From: Actinomadura livida
GTDB lineage: Bacteria > Actinomycetota > Actinomycetes > Streptosporangiales > Streptosporangiaceae
NCBI RefSeq assembly: GCF_014648675.1
Contig: NZ_BMRO01000022.1
Location: 36,963-90,696, forward strand
Direction: 5' to 3'
DNA length: 53,734 bases
This document shows positions 9,891 to 16,553 of this stretch, one piece after another. Every line of letters begins with the position of its first letter. Positions within the stretch are counted from its first letter, which is position 1. A model generated the notes under the pieces. That model was given only the letters and a program-made list of their open reading frames with translations. It did no database searches and was not told where the DNA came from. The translations under genes and the position numbers were made by a program.

Positions 9891-10544
9891 ATGGAGAACG
9901 ATGACGTGCCGGGTTCACTCGGGAAAGTCCTACGGGACATCGCGACCGAACGCGAGGCCCAAGACCGGATGTGGGGTGTCCAGGACTTTCCCCATGGAAG
10001 CGGACCGGAGTTCACCGAGCGCGCAGAGGAGGCCAAGCGGCAGTGCACCGAGGCGTGGTCACGGGGTGAGCTGACCTGGCGGCACATCCTCACGGAAGAG
10101 TTCTTCGAGGCCCTGGCCGAATCCGAGCCCGCTGCTCTCCGGACCGAACTGGTTCAGACAGCGGCGGTGGCGGTGAAGTGGATCCAGTCCCTGGACCGGC
10201 GGAACGGCGCGGTGGTTCATCCGGTCGGAGAGGGCGGCGGACGTACCGAAAAGCTGGTCCGGGATCGCATTCCCGAGATCGTCCAAGCCGCTGGGCGTGT
10301 GCCGGAAACCCGCGTTGCGAACCCCGGCGAGTACGCCTCGCTGTTGCGCACGAAGCTCTACGAGGAGGCAGGTGAGTACACGGTGAGCGGGGACCCTGCA
10401 GAGCTTTCCGACCTACTCGAAGTCATTCACGCCCTCGGAGCCCTCCACGGCATGACGCCCGACGAGCTGGAAGAAAGGCGCTCAGCGAAGGCAGCCGAAC
10501 GAGGAGGCTTCACAAACCGTGTCGTCCTGCGACTCCACGAGTGA
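9891..10544 (+). CDS. Two-module all-alpha NTP pyrophosphohydrolase (MazG-like)
   Basis: This 217-aa protein looks like two MazG-like helical modules joined together. Residues 12-105 (DIATEREAQDRMWGVQDFP, WRHILTEEFFEALAES, TAAVAVKWIQSL) match phage and actinobacterial NTP-PPase-like proteins. Residues 118-217 (EKLVRDRIPEIVQ, LYEEAGEY, ELSDLLEVIHAL, KAAERGGFTNRVVL) match the COG4997-type pyrophosphatase. The acidic clusters EEFFEA and ExxELxDLLEV would hold Mg2+. Such enzymes hydrolyse non-canonical or excess NTPs to NMP and pyrophosphate, for pool cleaning or sometimes antiphage nucleotide control. The ATG at 9891 has no strong Shine-Dalgarno sequence. The gene is isolated and its substrate is unknown. 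Confidence 0.82.
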   Translation: MENDDVPGSLGKVLRDIATEREAQDRMWGVQDFPHGSGPEFTERAEEAKRQCTEAWSRGELTWRHILTEEFFEALAESEPAALRTELVQTAAVAVKWIQSLDRRNGAVVHPVGEGGGRTEKLVRDRIPEIVQAAGRVPETRVANPGEYASLLRTKLYEEAGEYTVSGDPAELSDLLEVIHALGALHGMTPDELEERRSAKAAERGGFTNRVVLRLHE

Positions 10545-10878
10545 CGCACCAATGCAACGCACAGTCCTGCGTCCGTCGTTCTCGCATCCCGCTCATCCTG
10601 GGGAGCCAGGTTATCCACTCCGGCACGACCCAAGCCCTGTCGAATGACCGACCTGGAGGAGAGGACGCGGTCCTGAACGCGCAGGTGCGTTCATCGGCGG
10701 GGCTCCGGGGGCGCTGTCACCAGGTGCGGGTGGGGTCGGTGGACCGCTCATGCAACAAGGCGCCTGCTGCAACGAAGTCGTGGTTCCGCCGAGGCTGATT
10801 GCGGGTTGCAAGCGGTCGGCTCCGACGACGGAGAAGGCCGGTAGTAGATTGCAACCAGTCGGAGGTGAGGTGGCTTTG
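10545..10878. other. Intergenic region with clustered TGCAA words
   Basis: No gene is supported here; the open frames lack ribosome sites and recognisable sequence. The 3' third is notable for repeated TGCAA words near 10751, 10768, 10808 and 10850, the last two being parts of a longer direct repeat described separately. The region probably holds the promoter and operators of the HxlR gene at 10879. Confidence 0.6.
10806..10862 (+). promoter_or_regulatory. Direct repeat before the HxlR gene, candidate operator pair
   Basis: TTGCAAGCGGTCGG (10806-10819) and TTGCAACCAGTCGG (10849-10862) agree at 12 of 14 positions with starts 43 bp apart. GGTTGCA/TGCAACC also forms an inverted pair (10804-10810 and 10850-10856). 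The second copy ends at the ribosome site of the HxlR gene, so binding would block its expression. Autoregulation is inferred. Confidence 0.45.
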
Positions 10879-11361
10879 GTGAAACCGGCGCGTTCGGGGT
10901 GTCCGATCAATGCCGCGGTGGAGGCGTTCGGTGACAGTTGGAGCCTGCTCGTGCTGCGGGACGTGATGTTCGGCAACCGGCGCCACTTCAGGGAACTACT
11001 GGCCGGATCGGAGGAGGGGATCGCGTCCAACATCCTGTCCGACCGACTGAAGCGGCTGGTCGCCGCCGGGCTGTTGACCCGGGAGGACGCGGGGCCCGGA
11101 CGTCGTGCCGCCTACAGCTTGACCGAGGCGTCGATTCGGCTGGTGCCGGTGTTCGCACAGTTCGGCGAGTGGGGACTGCAGCATCGGCCGACCACCAAGC
11201 GGCTACGCGTACGCGCTGAGCTGCTTGCGGCCGGCGGGCCCGACCTATGGGAGGAGTTCATGGCCGAGCTGCGAACCATCCATCTCGGCGAGCCAGCCCC
11301 TGACCGGGAAGGTCCCGGCGTCATGGAACGTCTGGCCGCCGCCTACGCCGCCGCACAGTGA
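10879..11361 (+). CDS. HxlR-family transcriptional regulator
   Basis: This 160-aa MarR-like winged-helix regulator has the HxlR signature: a conserved N-terminal cysteine (SGCPIN, Cys8), FGDSWSLLVLRDVMFGNRRHFRELL, then ILSDRLKRLVAAGLLTRED as recognition helix and wing. Members often sense electrophiles or oxidants through that cysteine. The frame is open to 10750, but GTG 10879 lies 8 bp after GGTGAGG and begins just before the conserved domain. GTG 10870 is a close alternative. A C-terminal helical extension of about 40 residues follows the winged helix. No target gene is adjacent; the upstream MazG-like gene is on the same strand, so autoregulation through the repeats at 10806-10862 is the simplest model. 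Confidence 0.88.
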   Translation: MKPARSGCPINAAVEAFGDSWSLLVLRDVMFGNRRHFRELLAGSEEGIASNILSDRLKRLVAAGLLTREDAGPGRRAAYSLTEASIRLVPVFAQFGEWGLQHRPTTKRLRVRAELLAAGGPDLWEEFMAELRTIHLGEPAPDREGPGVMERLAAAYAAAQ

Positions 11362-11636
11362 CGACCTGTAAGGAACTCGGAACGGGGCCCTCGCCGCCCT
11401 GGCGGCGGGGCTGGCCAGCATCGTCCACGGGCTGCCATAGACAGCGCCCCGCGCGGTCCTCGGGACGGCCCGCGAGCACTTCTCGCCGTGCCCCTGGACG
11501 CACTCGGGGTCGGGGCCGTCCAGCGGCACGCCGGTAGGCCCCACCGTGCCAGCCGAGCCGGCTCTCTGAGGACTGGACGACATCACCCTCGGGCTGTTGT
11601 AGACAGCGGAGCCCAACGGCCAGCCCAGCCGACTCA

Positions 11637-12290
11637 TTAGGGGCTGGGGAAGCAGGCTAGGAAGCGCTCGGCCAAGGCTTGGTCGCCCTCTAGCTGTACG
11701 TCGCCGGACTCCAGGGCATCTGTCAGTGGACGGCCGCTAAAGACTAGGGATCTGAACGTTGCGACAGCGGTGGTCAGGGTTGCGTCCGTGTCCGGGGGTG
11801 TATCGGTGCGGGTGATGCGGAGTCGGCGGGACTCGATCTCGGCCGCGAAGACGGTGTCTTCGAGGCGGAGAGCCAGGCGGGTGCGCATGTTTGGTGCTGC
11901 GGCGTCGTCGAATGTCGTCTTGAGCGCGAGCATCATCGCGTCAACGCTCAGTTCGGCGGTGCAGGAGGGGTCGAGCGGGCCGTGGGCGCCCCACCTTGCG
12001 AGCGCGAGGAGGACCGGTTCGAGGTCCCGTCCGCGAGGGGTCAGTTCGTAGACGCGGGCGCTCACCGGCGGTCCGAGCTCGCGGTGCCGGACCACTCCGG
12101 CTTCCTCGAGGTCGCGCAGGCGCTGCGATAGGACGTTCGGGCTCATCCCGGCGAGGCCGCGGTGCAGGACGGCGAACCTCTTCGGGCCGAAGAGCAGTTC
12201 GCGGACCATCAGCAGCGCCCACCGCTCCCCCACGACGTCGAGCGCCCGCGCGATGCCGCACAGGTCACCGTACTTTCTGCGACCGGCCAT
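11637..12290 (-). CDS. HxlR-type regulator with C-terminal SCP2-like domain
   Basis: The 217-aa protein has an N-terminal HxlR winged helix (YGDLCGIARALDVVGERWALLMVRELLFGPKRF, with the sensing cysteine at residue 11, then VLSQRLRDLEEAGVVRH). About 100 C-terminal residues (LALRLEDTVFAAEIESRRLRI, LVFSGRPLTDALESGDVQLEGD) resemble a sterol-carrier-protein-2 fold, a known architecture in actinobacteria. That domain could bind a lipophilic ligand and act as effector. The gene is divergent from the alpha/beta hydrolase at 12378, with two palindromes between them. It probably represses itself and the hydrolase. The ATG at 12288-12290 lies inside the first palindrome's edge. Confidence 0.85.
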   Translation of the reverse strand: MAGRRKYGDLCGIARALDVVGERWALLMVRELLFGPKRFAVLHRGLAGMSPNVLSQRLRDLEEAGVVRHRELGPPVSARVYELTPRGRDLEPVLLALARWGAHGPLDPSCTAELSVDAMMLALKTTFDDAAAPNMRTRLALRLEDTVFAAEIESRRLRITRTDTPPDTDATLTTAVATFRSLVFSGRPLTDALESGDVQLEGDQALAERFLACFPSP

Positions 12291-12326
12291 ACTAGTATTG
12301 TACGAGTTGCTCCTAAATTAGGAGCA
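12289..12326. promoter_or_regulatory. Two palindromes in the HxlR/hydrolase divergent promoter
   Basis: ATACTAGTAT (12289-12298) is a perfect 10-bp palindrome touching the regulator's start codon. TGCTCCTAA-A-TTAGGAGCA (12308-12326) is a perfect 9-bp inverted repeat around one central base. The AT-rich spacing and position suit operators overlapping both promoters. The second site is the better operator candidate because of its length and symmetry. Confidence 0.65.
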
Positions 12327-12377
12327 GACGTCTCGGGGAATTCACAGGCGTCCCGACGCGCGCATAGGAAGGTGACC

Positions 12378-13067
12378 ATGGCGACGTACGTCCTCATACC
12401 CGGAGCCGGGGGGCAGGCATGGTATTGGCACAGGCTTGTGCCCGAGCTGCGGGCGCGGGGTCATGACGTCGTGGCCGTTGATCTTCCGGCCAGCGACGAG
12501 TCGGCCGGTCTCCAGGCGTATGCCGACACGGTGATGGAGGCGATCGGCGACCGAACGGACCTCATCCTGGTGGCGCAGTCCATGGGCGGCCTCACGGCGC
12601 CGCTCGTCTGCGACCGGAGGCCGGTGGACCTGCTCGTCATGCTCAACGCCATGGTTCCGGTGTCTGGCGAGTCAGGCGGTGAGTGGTGGGCGAACACCGG
12701 CCAGGCCCAAGCCATGGCCGACTACGCCGCCCAGGAGGGGCGGGCCATCTCAGCCGGGTTTGACGCCAAGGACACCTTCTTCCACGACGTTCCACCGGAT
12801 GTGACGGCCGAAGCGTTCTCCCAGGAGGAACCCCCGCAATCGGCGACGCCGTTCGCAGAACCGTGGCCGCTCAAGGAGTGGCCCAGGACCCCGACGGTCT
12901 TCTTGCAGGGACGAGACGACCGTTTCTTCCCGCTCGACTTCCAGCGGCGTGTGGTGCAGGAGCGGCTGGGCATCCCGGTGGACGACATGCCCGGCGGGCA
13001 CCTTCTCGCTCTCAGTCAACCCAAGGAACTCGCCGAACGACTGGAGACGTACCGGTCGTCCCTGTAG
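12378..13067 (+). CDS. Alpha/beta hydrolase
   Basis: The 229-aa alpha/beta hydrolase is close in layout to small actinobacterial esterases of the hydroxynitrile-lyase/methylesterase-like group. The oxyanion-side motif PGAGGQAWYWHRLVPEL, the nucleophile elbow AQSMGG (Ser), the acid in LQGRDDRFFP and the histidine in PGGHLLALSQP are all present. The frame is open back to 12162 but overlaps the opposite regulator. ATG 12378 follows AGGAAGGTGACC and starts the fold directly. Divergence from the HxlR-SCP2 gene across two palindromes suggests ligand-induced expression, with the hydrolase acting on or detoxifying the ligand. The substrate is unknown. Confidence 0.87.
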   Translation: MATYVLIPGAGGQAWYWHRLVPELRARGHDVVAVDLPASDESAGLQAYADTVMEAIGDRTDLILVAQSMGGLTAPLVCDRRPVDLLVMLNAMVPVSGESGGEWWANTGQAQAMADYAAQEGRAISAGFDAKDTFFHDVPPDVTAEAFSQEEPPQSATPFAEPWPLKEWPRTPTVFLQGRDDRFFPLDFQRRVVQERLGIPVDDMPGGHLLALSQPKELAERLETYRSSL

Positions 13068-13728
13068 CCGGAGACCACGGAAATCGCGGGCCGCCCCTGA
13101 CGTGTGCCGGGGAAGAATTCCCTGGACGGAAACCCCAGGCCGTCCCGGGAGGCCGGAAAGAGCCCGGAGTGAGACCGTCGCGGCGCCTGCTGTGCGGCGG
13201 GATCGCCCAATCCAGCAATTCATTGGCGACACGGGCGAGGCGTCCCGCCGGGACTGGCGATGTGGAGGGCGCAAGCAAGATCGGACGCCACAGGCAAGGC
13301 CGAACAGCACGCGCAATGGCCGGGCAGCACAGGCAAGGCGGACGGCACAGGTAACGGCCAGGAGGCACAGGCGAGAGCCGGGCGGCCCAGCAAGACCCCG
13401 CCGCACAGGGGGCGGTGCGGGCAAGAGCCGGGCGGCACAGGCAAAAGCCGCGCAGCGAGAGCCGGGCGGCCCAGCAAGACCGCGCCGCACAGGCAAGGGC
13501 CGGGCGGTGTGGGCAAGGGCCGGGTGGTGTGGGCAAGGGCCGGGTGGTGTGGGCAAGGGCCGGTGCGGCAGTCGAGCTTTCGGGCCTGATGCGGGTTCTG
13601 GCCACGATGGGCTTGGGGTGAAGCCTGCGCCGGCTTGTGGTCGGGGGTTGTGCGCGGCGGGTGGCGGGGATGGGAACGGCGGCGTCCCTGCGGGGCCCCT
13701 CCGTTTGGGCTTCGTGTTCGGCCGGGAG
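13068..13728. other. Non-coding region with degenerate GC-rich repeats
   Basis: Between the hydrolase and the HPF-like gene no frame encodes a recognisable protein. From about 13250 to 13580 the DNA is built of imperfect units near 20 bp of the type CGGGCGGCACAGGCAA(G/A), ending in the cleaner array at 13501-13560. All six frames give low-complexity Ala/Arg/Gly/Gln peptides. The region separates two convergent transcripts. Confidence 0.7.
13501..13560. repeat. 20-bp tandem repeat, three near-identical copies
   Basis: The 20-bp unit CGGGYGGTGTGGGCAAGGGC occurs three times in succession (13501, 13521, 13541). Only the first copy differs, having C in place of T. Half-copies flank both sides (AGGCAAGGGC at 13491, CGG-TGCGGC after 13560), and older diverged copies extend to about 13250. 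The 20-bp period shifts frame at each copy, which argues against a coding repeat. Confidence 0.9.
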
Positions 13729-14037
13729 TCAGCTCACCTGTGATGAGGACGCGCGGATCGCCAGGCGTTCGCGGAGCATGTCGATGGCCTCGTCGATGCG
13801 CGGGGCGGCGGCCTGGGCGCGGACGCGGCGGCCGTTCAGGTCGACGACGGCCTGGGCCAGCGCCGGGCGCGGCAGGGACGCGTCGGCCACCACGCTCAGG
13901 GTGACCTGGACGGACGTGGCCCCCTCGGCGTCCGCCAGTGCGGTCCGGACGGCGCGTTCCGCCTCCGCGCGCTCGTGCGCCGACACATCCCCGGAGGTCA
14001 GGAACCGGATCTCCGGCCGTTCACGGGTCGCGTTCAT
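13729..14037 (-). CDS. Small HPF/RaiA (S30AE)-like protein
   Basis: The 102-aa protein resembles the N-terminal S30AE fold of ribosome hibernation factors: IRFLTSGDVSAHERAEAERAV, VQVTLSVVADASLPRPALAQAVVDLNGRRVRAQ, then the helix IDEAIDMLRERL. It lacks the long C-terminal dimerisation domain of the usual actinobacterial HPF, so it is a short form. Such proteins bind the 30S decoding region and silence ribosomes in stress. ATG 14037 was chosen because GGAG lies 6 bp upstream; an in-frame extension to 14136 has no conserved sequence. Gene context is uninformative: a repeat region lies downstream and a long intergenic stretch upstream. Confidence 0.68.
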   Translation of the reverse strand: MNATRERPEIRFLTSGDVSAHERAEAERAVRTALADAEGATSVQVTLSVVADASLPRPALAQAVVDLNGRRVRAQAAAPRIDEAIDMLRERLAIRASSSQVS

Positions 14038-14509
14038 TTCGTTCTCCCGGATACGCGTGTGGTGGTCGCCTGTGCGGAGCGGCGATGGTGATCGCCTCTC
14101 TGATCCCTTCAACGCCGCGGGCGTCCCGGACCACACCCGCCTCCGACGAGAGCTTCGTCACGGACGCCGCCGCGGAGTCTCCCAGAAACTCACCGGAATG
14201 GAAGATCCCCGTCATCCGCCCGTCACACGAGACCGCTCGAATGGAGCCGAATGAATCGGTCGGCCGCCGTGCGCCGGAACCCCGGGCAATTCATGGACCA
14301 ACGCCGCCCCCGGGTGCCCGAAAATGACCATCCAGCCATCTCGGCCGGCACCGCGATGACACGTTCCGCAGCGATTCGGCCACCGACAGCACAGGTCACC
14401 GGCCTTGCGCCCCCGCGCGGGCACGCATTCACCGCTGCGGCGGAGGAGCCGAAGCGGTCACGCTTTTCATACTTCCCAAAAACCCGTTCGGATCCTCTAA
14501 CATAGGGCG
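14038..14509. other. Intergenic region between HPF-like and XRE genes
   Basis: About 470 bp without a supported gene separate two divergent genes. Open frames on both strands are short and lack recognisable sequence. It should contain both promoters. TAACAT at 14498-14503 is a fair -10 hexamer 6 bp from the GTG of the XRE gene, which suggests a leaderless transcript there. Confidence 0.6.
14498..14503 (+). promoter_or_regulatory. -10 hexamer for a probably leaderless XRE transcript
   Basis: TAACAT ends 6 bp before GTG 14510, so transcription would start at or next to the start codon. No Shine-Dalgarno sequence precedes the GTG. The -35 region (around TTCCCA, 14473-14478) is weak. Confidence 0.45.
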
Positions 14510-15478
14510 GTGCCGTTCGCCTCCGAGCAGACCCGTCGACTGGCTGGTGACCCCTTGGCCCAGGATTCAGCTGCCCCTACACCGCCGTCCGAAGGTGATC
14601 CGGCCGGACGGCTGATCGATTACCCCCGGCGGGGCGGCCCCACCGTCCTGCGCATTCTGCTCGGCGCGCAGCTGCGCCGGCTGCGGGAGGAGCGCGGGAT
14701 CTCCACCGAGGAGGCGGGCTACGAGATCCGCGGATCGCACTCCAAGATAAGCAGGATGGAGCTCGGGCGCGTCGGGTTCAAGGAGCGCGACGTCGCCGAC
14801 CTGCTCACCCTTTACGGCGTCTCCGACCCCGCCGAGCGCGCACCCCTCCTGGAGCTGGCCAGGGAGGCCAACACGCCGGGATGGTGGCACCGCTACGGCG
14901 ACGTGCTGCCCAGCTGGTTCGAGGTGTACCTCGGCCTGGAGGAAGCGGCCTCGCTGCTGCGCACCTACGAGCTGCAGTTCGTCCCCGGGCTGCTCCAGAC
15001 CGAGGACTACGCGCGCGCCGTCGTCCGGCTCGGCTTCTCCGACGCCGCCGAGGACGAGGTCGAGCGCCGCGTCCAGCTCCGCACGATCCGGCAGGAGCGG
15101 TTCACCTCGCCCGGCGCCCCGACGCTGTGGGCCGTCGTGGACGAGGCGGTCGTGCGCCGCCCCCTCGGCGGCCGCGAGGTGATGCGGCGGCAGATCGAGC
15201 ACCTGATCGAGGTGTCCGAGCTGCCGAACGTCACGCTGCAGATCGTGCCGTTCGGCGCGGGCGGCCACGCCGCAGCCGGCGGCCCCTTCACCATCCTGCG
15301 GTTCGCCGAGCCGGGGCTGTCCGACGTCGTCTACCTGGAGCAGCTCACCAGCGCGCTCTACCTCGACAAGCCCACGGACGTCGACACCTATATGCGCGCC
15401 ATGAACAACCTCTGCATCACCGCCGCGCGCCCCGACGACACCGAGGCCCTGCTCACCCGGATCCTCCGCGACCTCTGA
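14510..15478 (+). CDS. XRE-family regulator with DUF5753 domain
   Basis: The 322-aa protein has an N-terminal helix-turn-helix (LGAQLRRLREERGISTEEAGYEIRGSHSKISRMELGRVGF, about residues 52-92) and a C-terminal DUF5753 domain (FVPGLLQTEDYARAVV, VDEAVVRRPLGG, IEVSELPNVTLQIVPFGAGGH, YLEQLTSALYLDKP). This architecture is abundant in Streptomyces and Actinomadura, typically next to a short DUF397 gene, in pairs that act in morphogenesis (WhiJ/BldB-like) or as toxin-antitoxin-like modules. No DUF397 partner is present: paaI converges from 15488. The GTG start has no ribosome site, and TAACAT 6 bp upstream suggests leaderless translation. Extra residues 1-45 before the HTH are unusual, so a later start cannot be excluded. 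Confidence 0.92.
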   Translation: MPFASEQTRRLAGDPLAQDSAAPTPPSEGDPAGRLIDYPRRGGPTVLRILLGAQLRRLREERGISTEEAGYEIRGSHSKISRMELGRVGFKERDVADLLTLYGVSDPAERAPLLELAREANTPGWWHRYGDVLPSWFEVYLGLEEAASLLRTYELQFVPGLLQTEDYARAVVRLGFSDAAEDEVERRVQLRTIRQERFTSPGAPTLWAVVDEAVVRRPLGGREVMRRQIEHLIEVSELPNVTLQIVPFGAGGHAAAGGPFTILRFAEPGLSDVVYLEQLTSALYLDKPTDVDTYMRAMNNLCITAARPDDTEALLTRILRDL

Positions 15479-15487
15479 CCCGGCGGG

Positions 15488-15928
15488 CTAGGGCGCGGGG
15501 TCGTCCAGGACGCGCTGGTCGCGGCTCCGGCTTCCGCCGCGGAACTCGGCGATGACCTCCCCGTCGGAGGCCCGGCGCACCGTCACGTCGTAGATGCCGC
15601 TGCGGCCGTAGCGGGTGCGTTCCACCGCGGCCGCCTCCAGGACGTCGCCGGTGCGGGCGGGCGCGACGAAGACGACGTCGGCGGACGCCGCGACCGTCAC
15701 GGCGTCATGGCTGTTGCAGGCGTAGGCGAACGCGGAGTCGGCGAGAAGGAACACGTATCCGCCGTGGGCGATGCCGTGCCCGTTCACCATCGTGTCGCCG
15801 ATGGTCATCCGCAGCCGGGCCCGCCCGGGCGAGATCTCGGTGATCTGCATGGCAAGGTCCTGGGCCACCTTGTCCTTGGCGTACATCGTCTCGGCGCATC
15901 GTCGCGCCACCTCAGCCGCGTCGGTCAC
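15488..15928 (-). CDS. paaI: PaaI-type hydroxyphenylacetyl-CoA thioesterase
   Basis: This 146-aa hotdog thioesterase matches PaaI closely: CAETMYAKDKVAQDLAMQI, PGRARLRMTIGDTMVNGHGIAHGGYVFLLADSAFAYACNS, APARTGDVLEAAAVE, GRSGIYDVTV. The NGHGIAHGG loop with Asn and the catalytic-acid helix LLADSAFA are typical. It hydrolyses ring-hydroxylated phenylacetyl-CoAs, rescuing CoA stalled in the phenylacetate pathway. No other paa gene is near, so it is an orphan copy here. GTG 15928 (VTDAAEVARRCAETMYAKD) is chosen because the upstream extension to 16069 runs into the opposite gene and is not conserved. It converges with the XRE gene with a 9-bp gap. Confidence 0.85.
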   Translation of the reverse strand: MTDAAEVARRCAETMYAKDKVAQDLAMQITEISPGRARLRMTIGDTMVNGHGIAHGGYVFLLADSAFAYACNSHDAVTVAASADVVFVAPARTGDVLEAAAVERTRYGRSGIYDVTVRRASDGEVIAEFRGGSRSRDQRVLDDPAP

Positions 15929-16055
15929 GCGCCCAGGGTAGTGATCGCCATGAATCAGGGGGGTTCCCCTGGGAAGGCCCCACAGGGTTCGGAGGTTAAG
16001 AAGACGGCCGCGCCATCCGCGCGGCCGCTGCGGACGCTGGACAAGGGAGAAGACC

Positions 16056-16457
16056 ATGCTGTTCGGCAAGGAGCACGTCGAGCGCTACCAGGAGACGGAC
16101 GGCGAGGTGGGGCACGACTGGCAGGGGACGGTCACCCTGCTGCTCACCACGACCGGGCGCCGCACCGGGAAGGAGTACACGACACCGCTCATCTACCAGC
16201 CCGAGGGCGACGCTTACCTGGTCGTGGCCTCGAAGGGCGGCGCGGACGACCATCCGCTCTGGTACGCGAACCTCCAGGCGAACCCCGAGGTGAAGGTCCA
16301 GGTGAAGGGCGACAAGTTCGCCGCGCGGGCCCGCACGGCGACGCCCGACGAGAAGCCCGCGCTGTGGCGGAAGATGACGGCCGTCTGGCCCGCGTACGAC
16401 GAGTACCAGGAGAAGACGACCCGGGACATCCCCGTGGTCGTCCTCGAACGCGCCTGA
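16056..16457 (+). CDS. Ddn-like deazaflavin (F420)-dependent reductase
   Basis: The 133-aa split-barrel protein belongs to the nitroreductase/F420-binding Ddn family of actinobacteria. Typical segments are LLLTTTGRRTGKEYTTPLIYQPEGDAYLVVASKGGADDHPLWYANLQANPEVKVQV, in which the GRRTGK loop contacts F420 phosphate and the SKGGADDHPLWY stretch lines the deazaflavin site. Members reduce quinones and nitro compounds with F420H2. AAGGGAG precedes the ATG by a good distance. It is divergent from paaI, with about 127 bp between starts. The specific substrate is unknown. F420 use is a family inference, as some relatives bind FMN or lipids. Confidence 0.87.
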   Translation: MLFGKEHVERYQETDGEVGHDWQGTVTLLLTTTGRRTGKEYTTPLIYQPEGDAYLVVASKGGADDHPLWYANLQANPEVKVQVKGDKFAARARTATPDEKPALWRKMTAVWPAYDEYQEKTTRDIPVVVLERA

Positions 16458-16553
16458 GCCCGGGCGGTTCCCTTTCGCGGGGCGGGACGGGCGTGTAGCG
16501 TCGCCGTAGAACATCCATTCGACCCGCCCGTCCGACGCAGCCGAGGTGCCGAG

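Noticed and set aside
13250..13580. Possible CRISPR array
   Set aside because: Units are contiguous and degenerate with no unique spacers, and no cas genes are nearby. The Cas4-like gene 6 kb away belongs to another operon.
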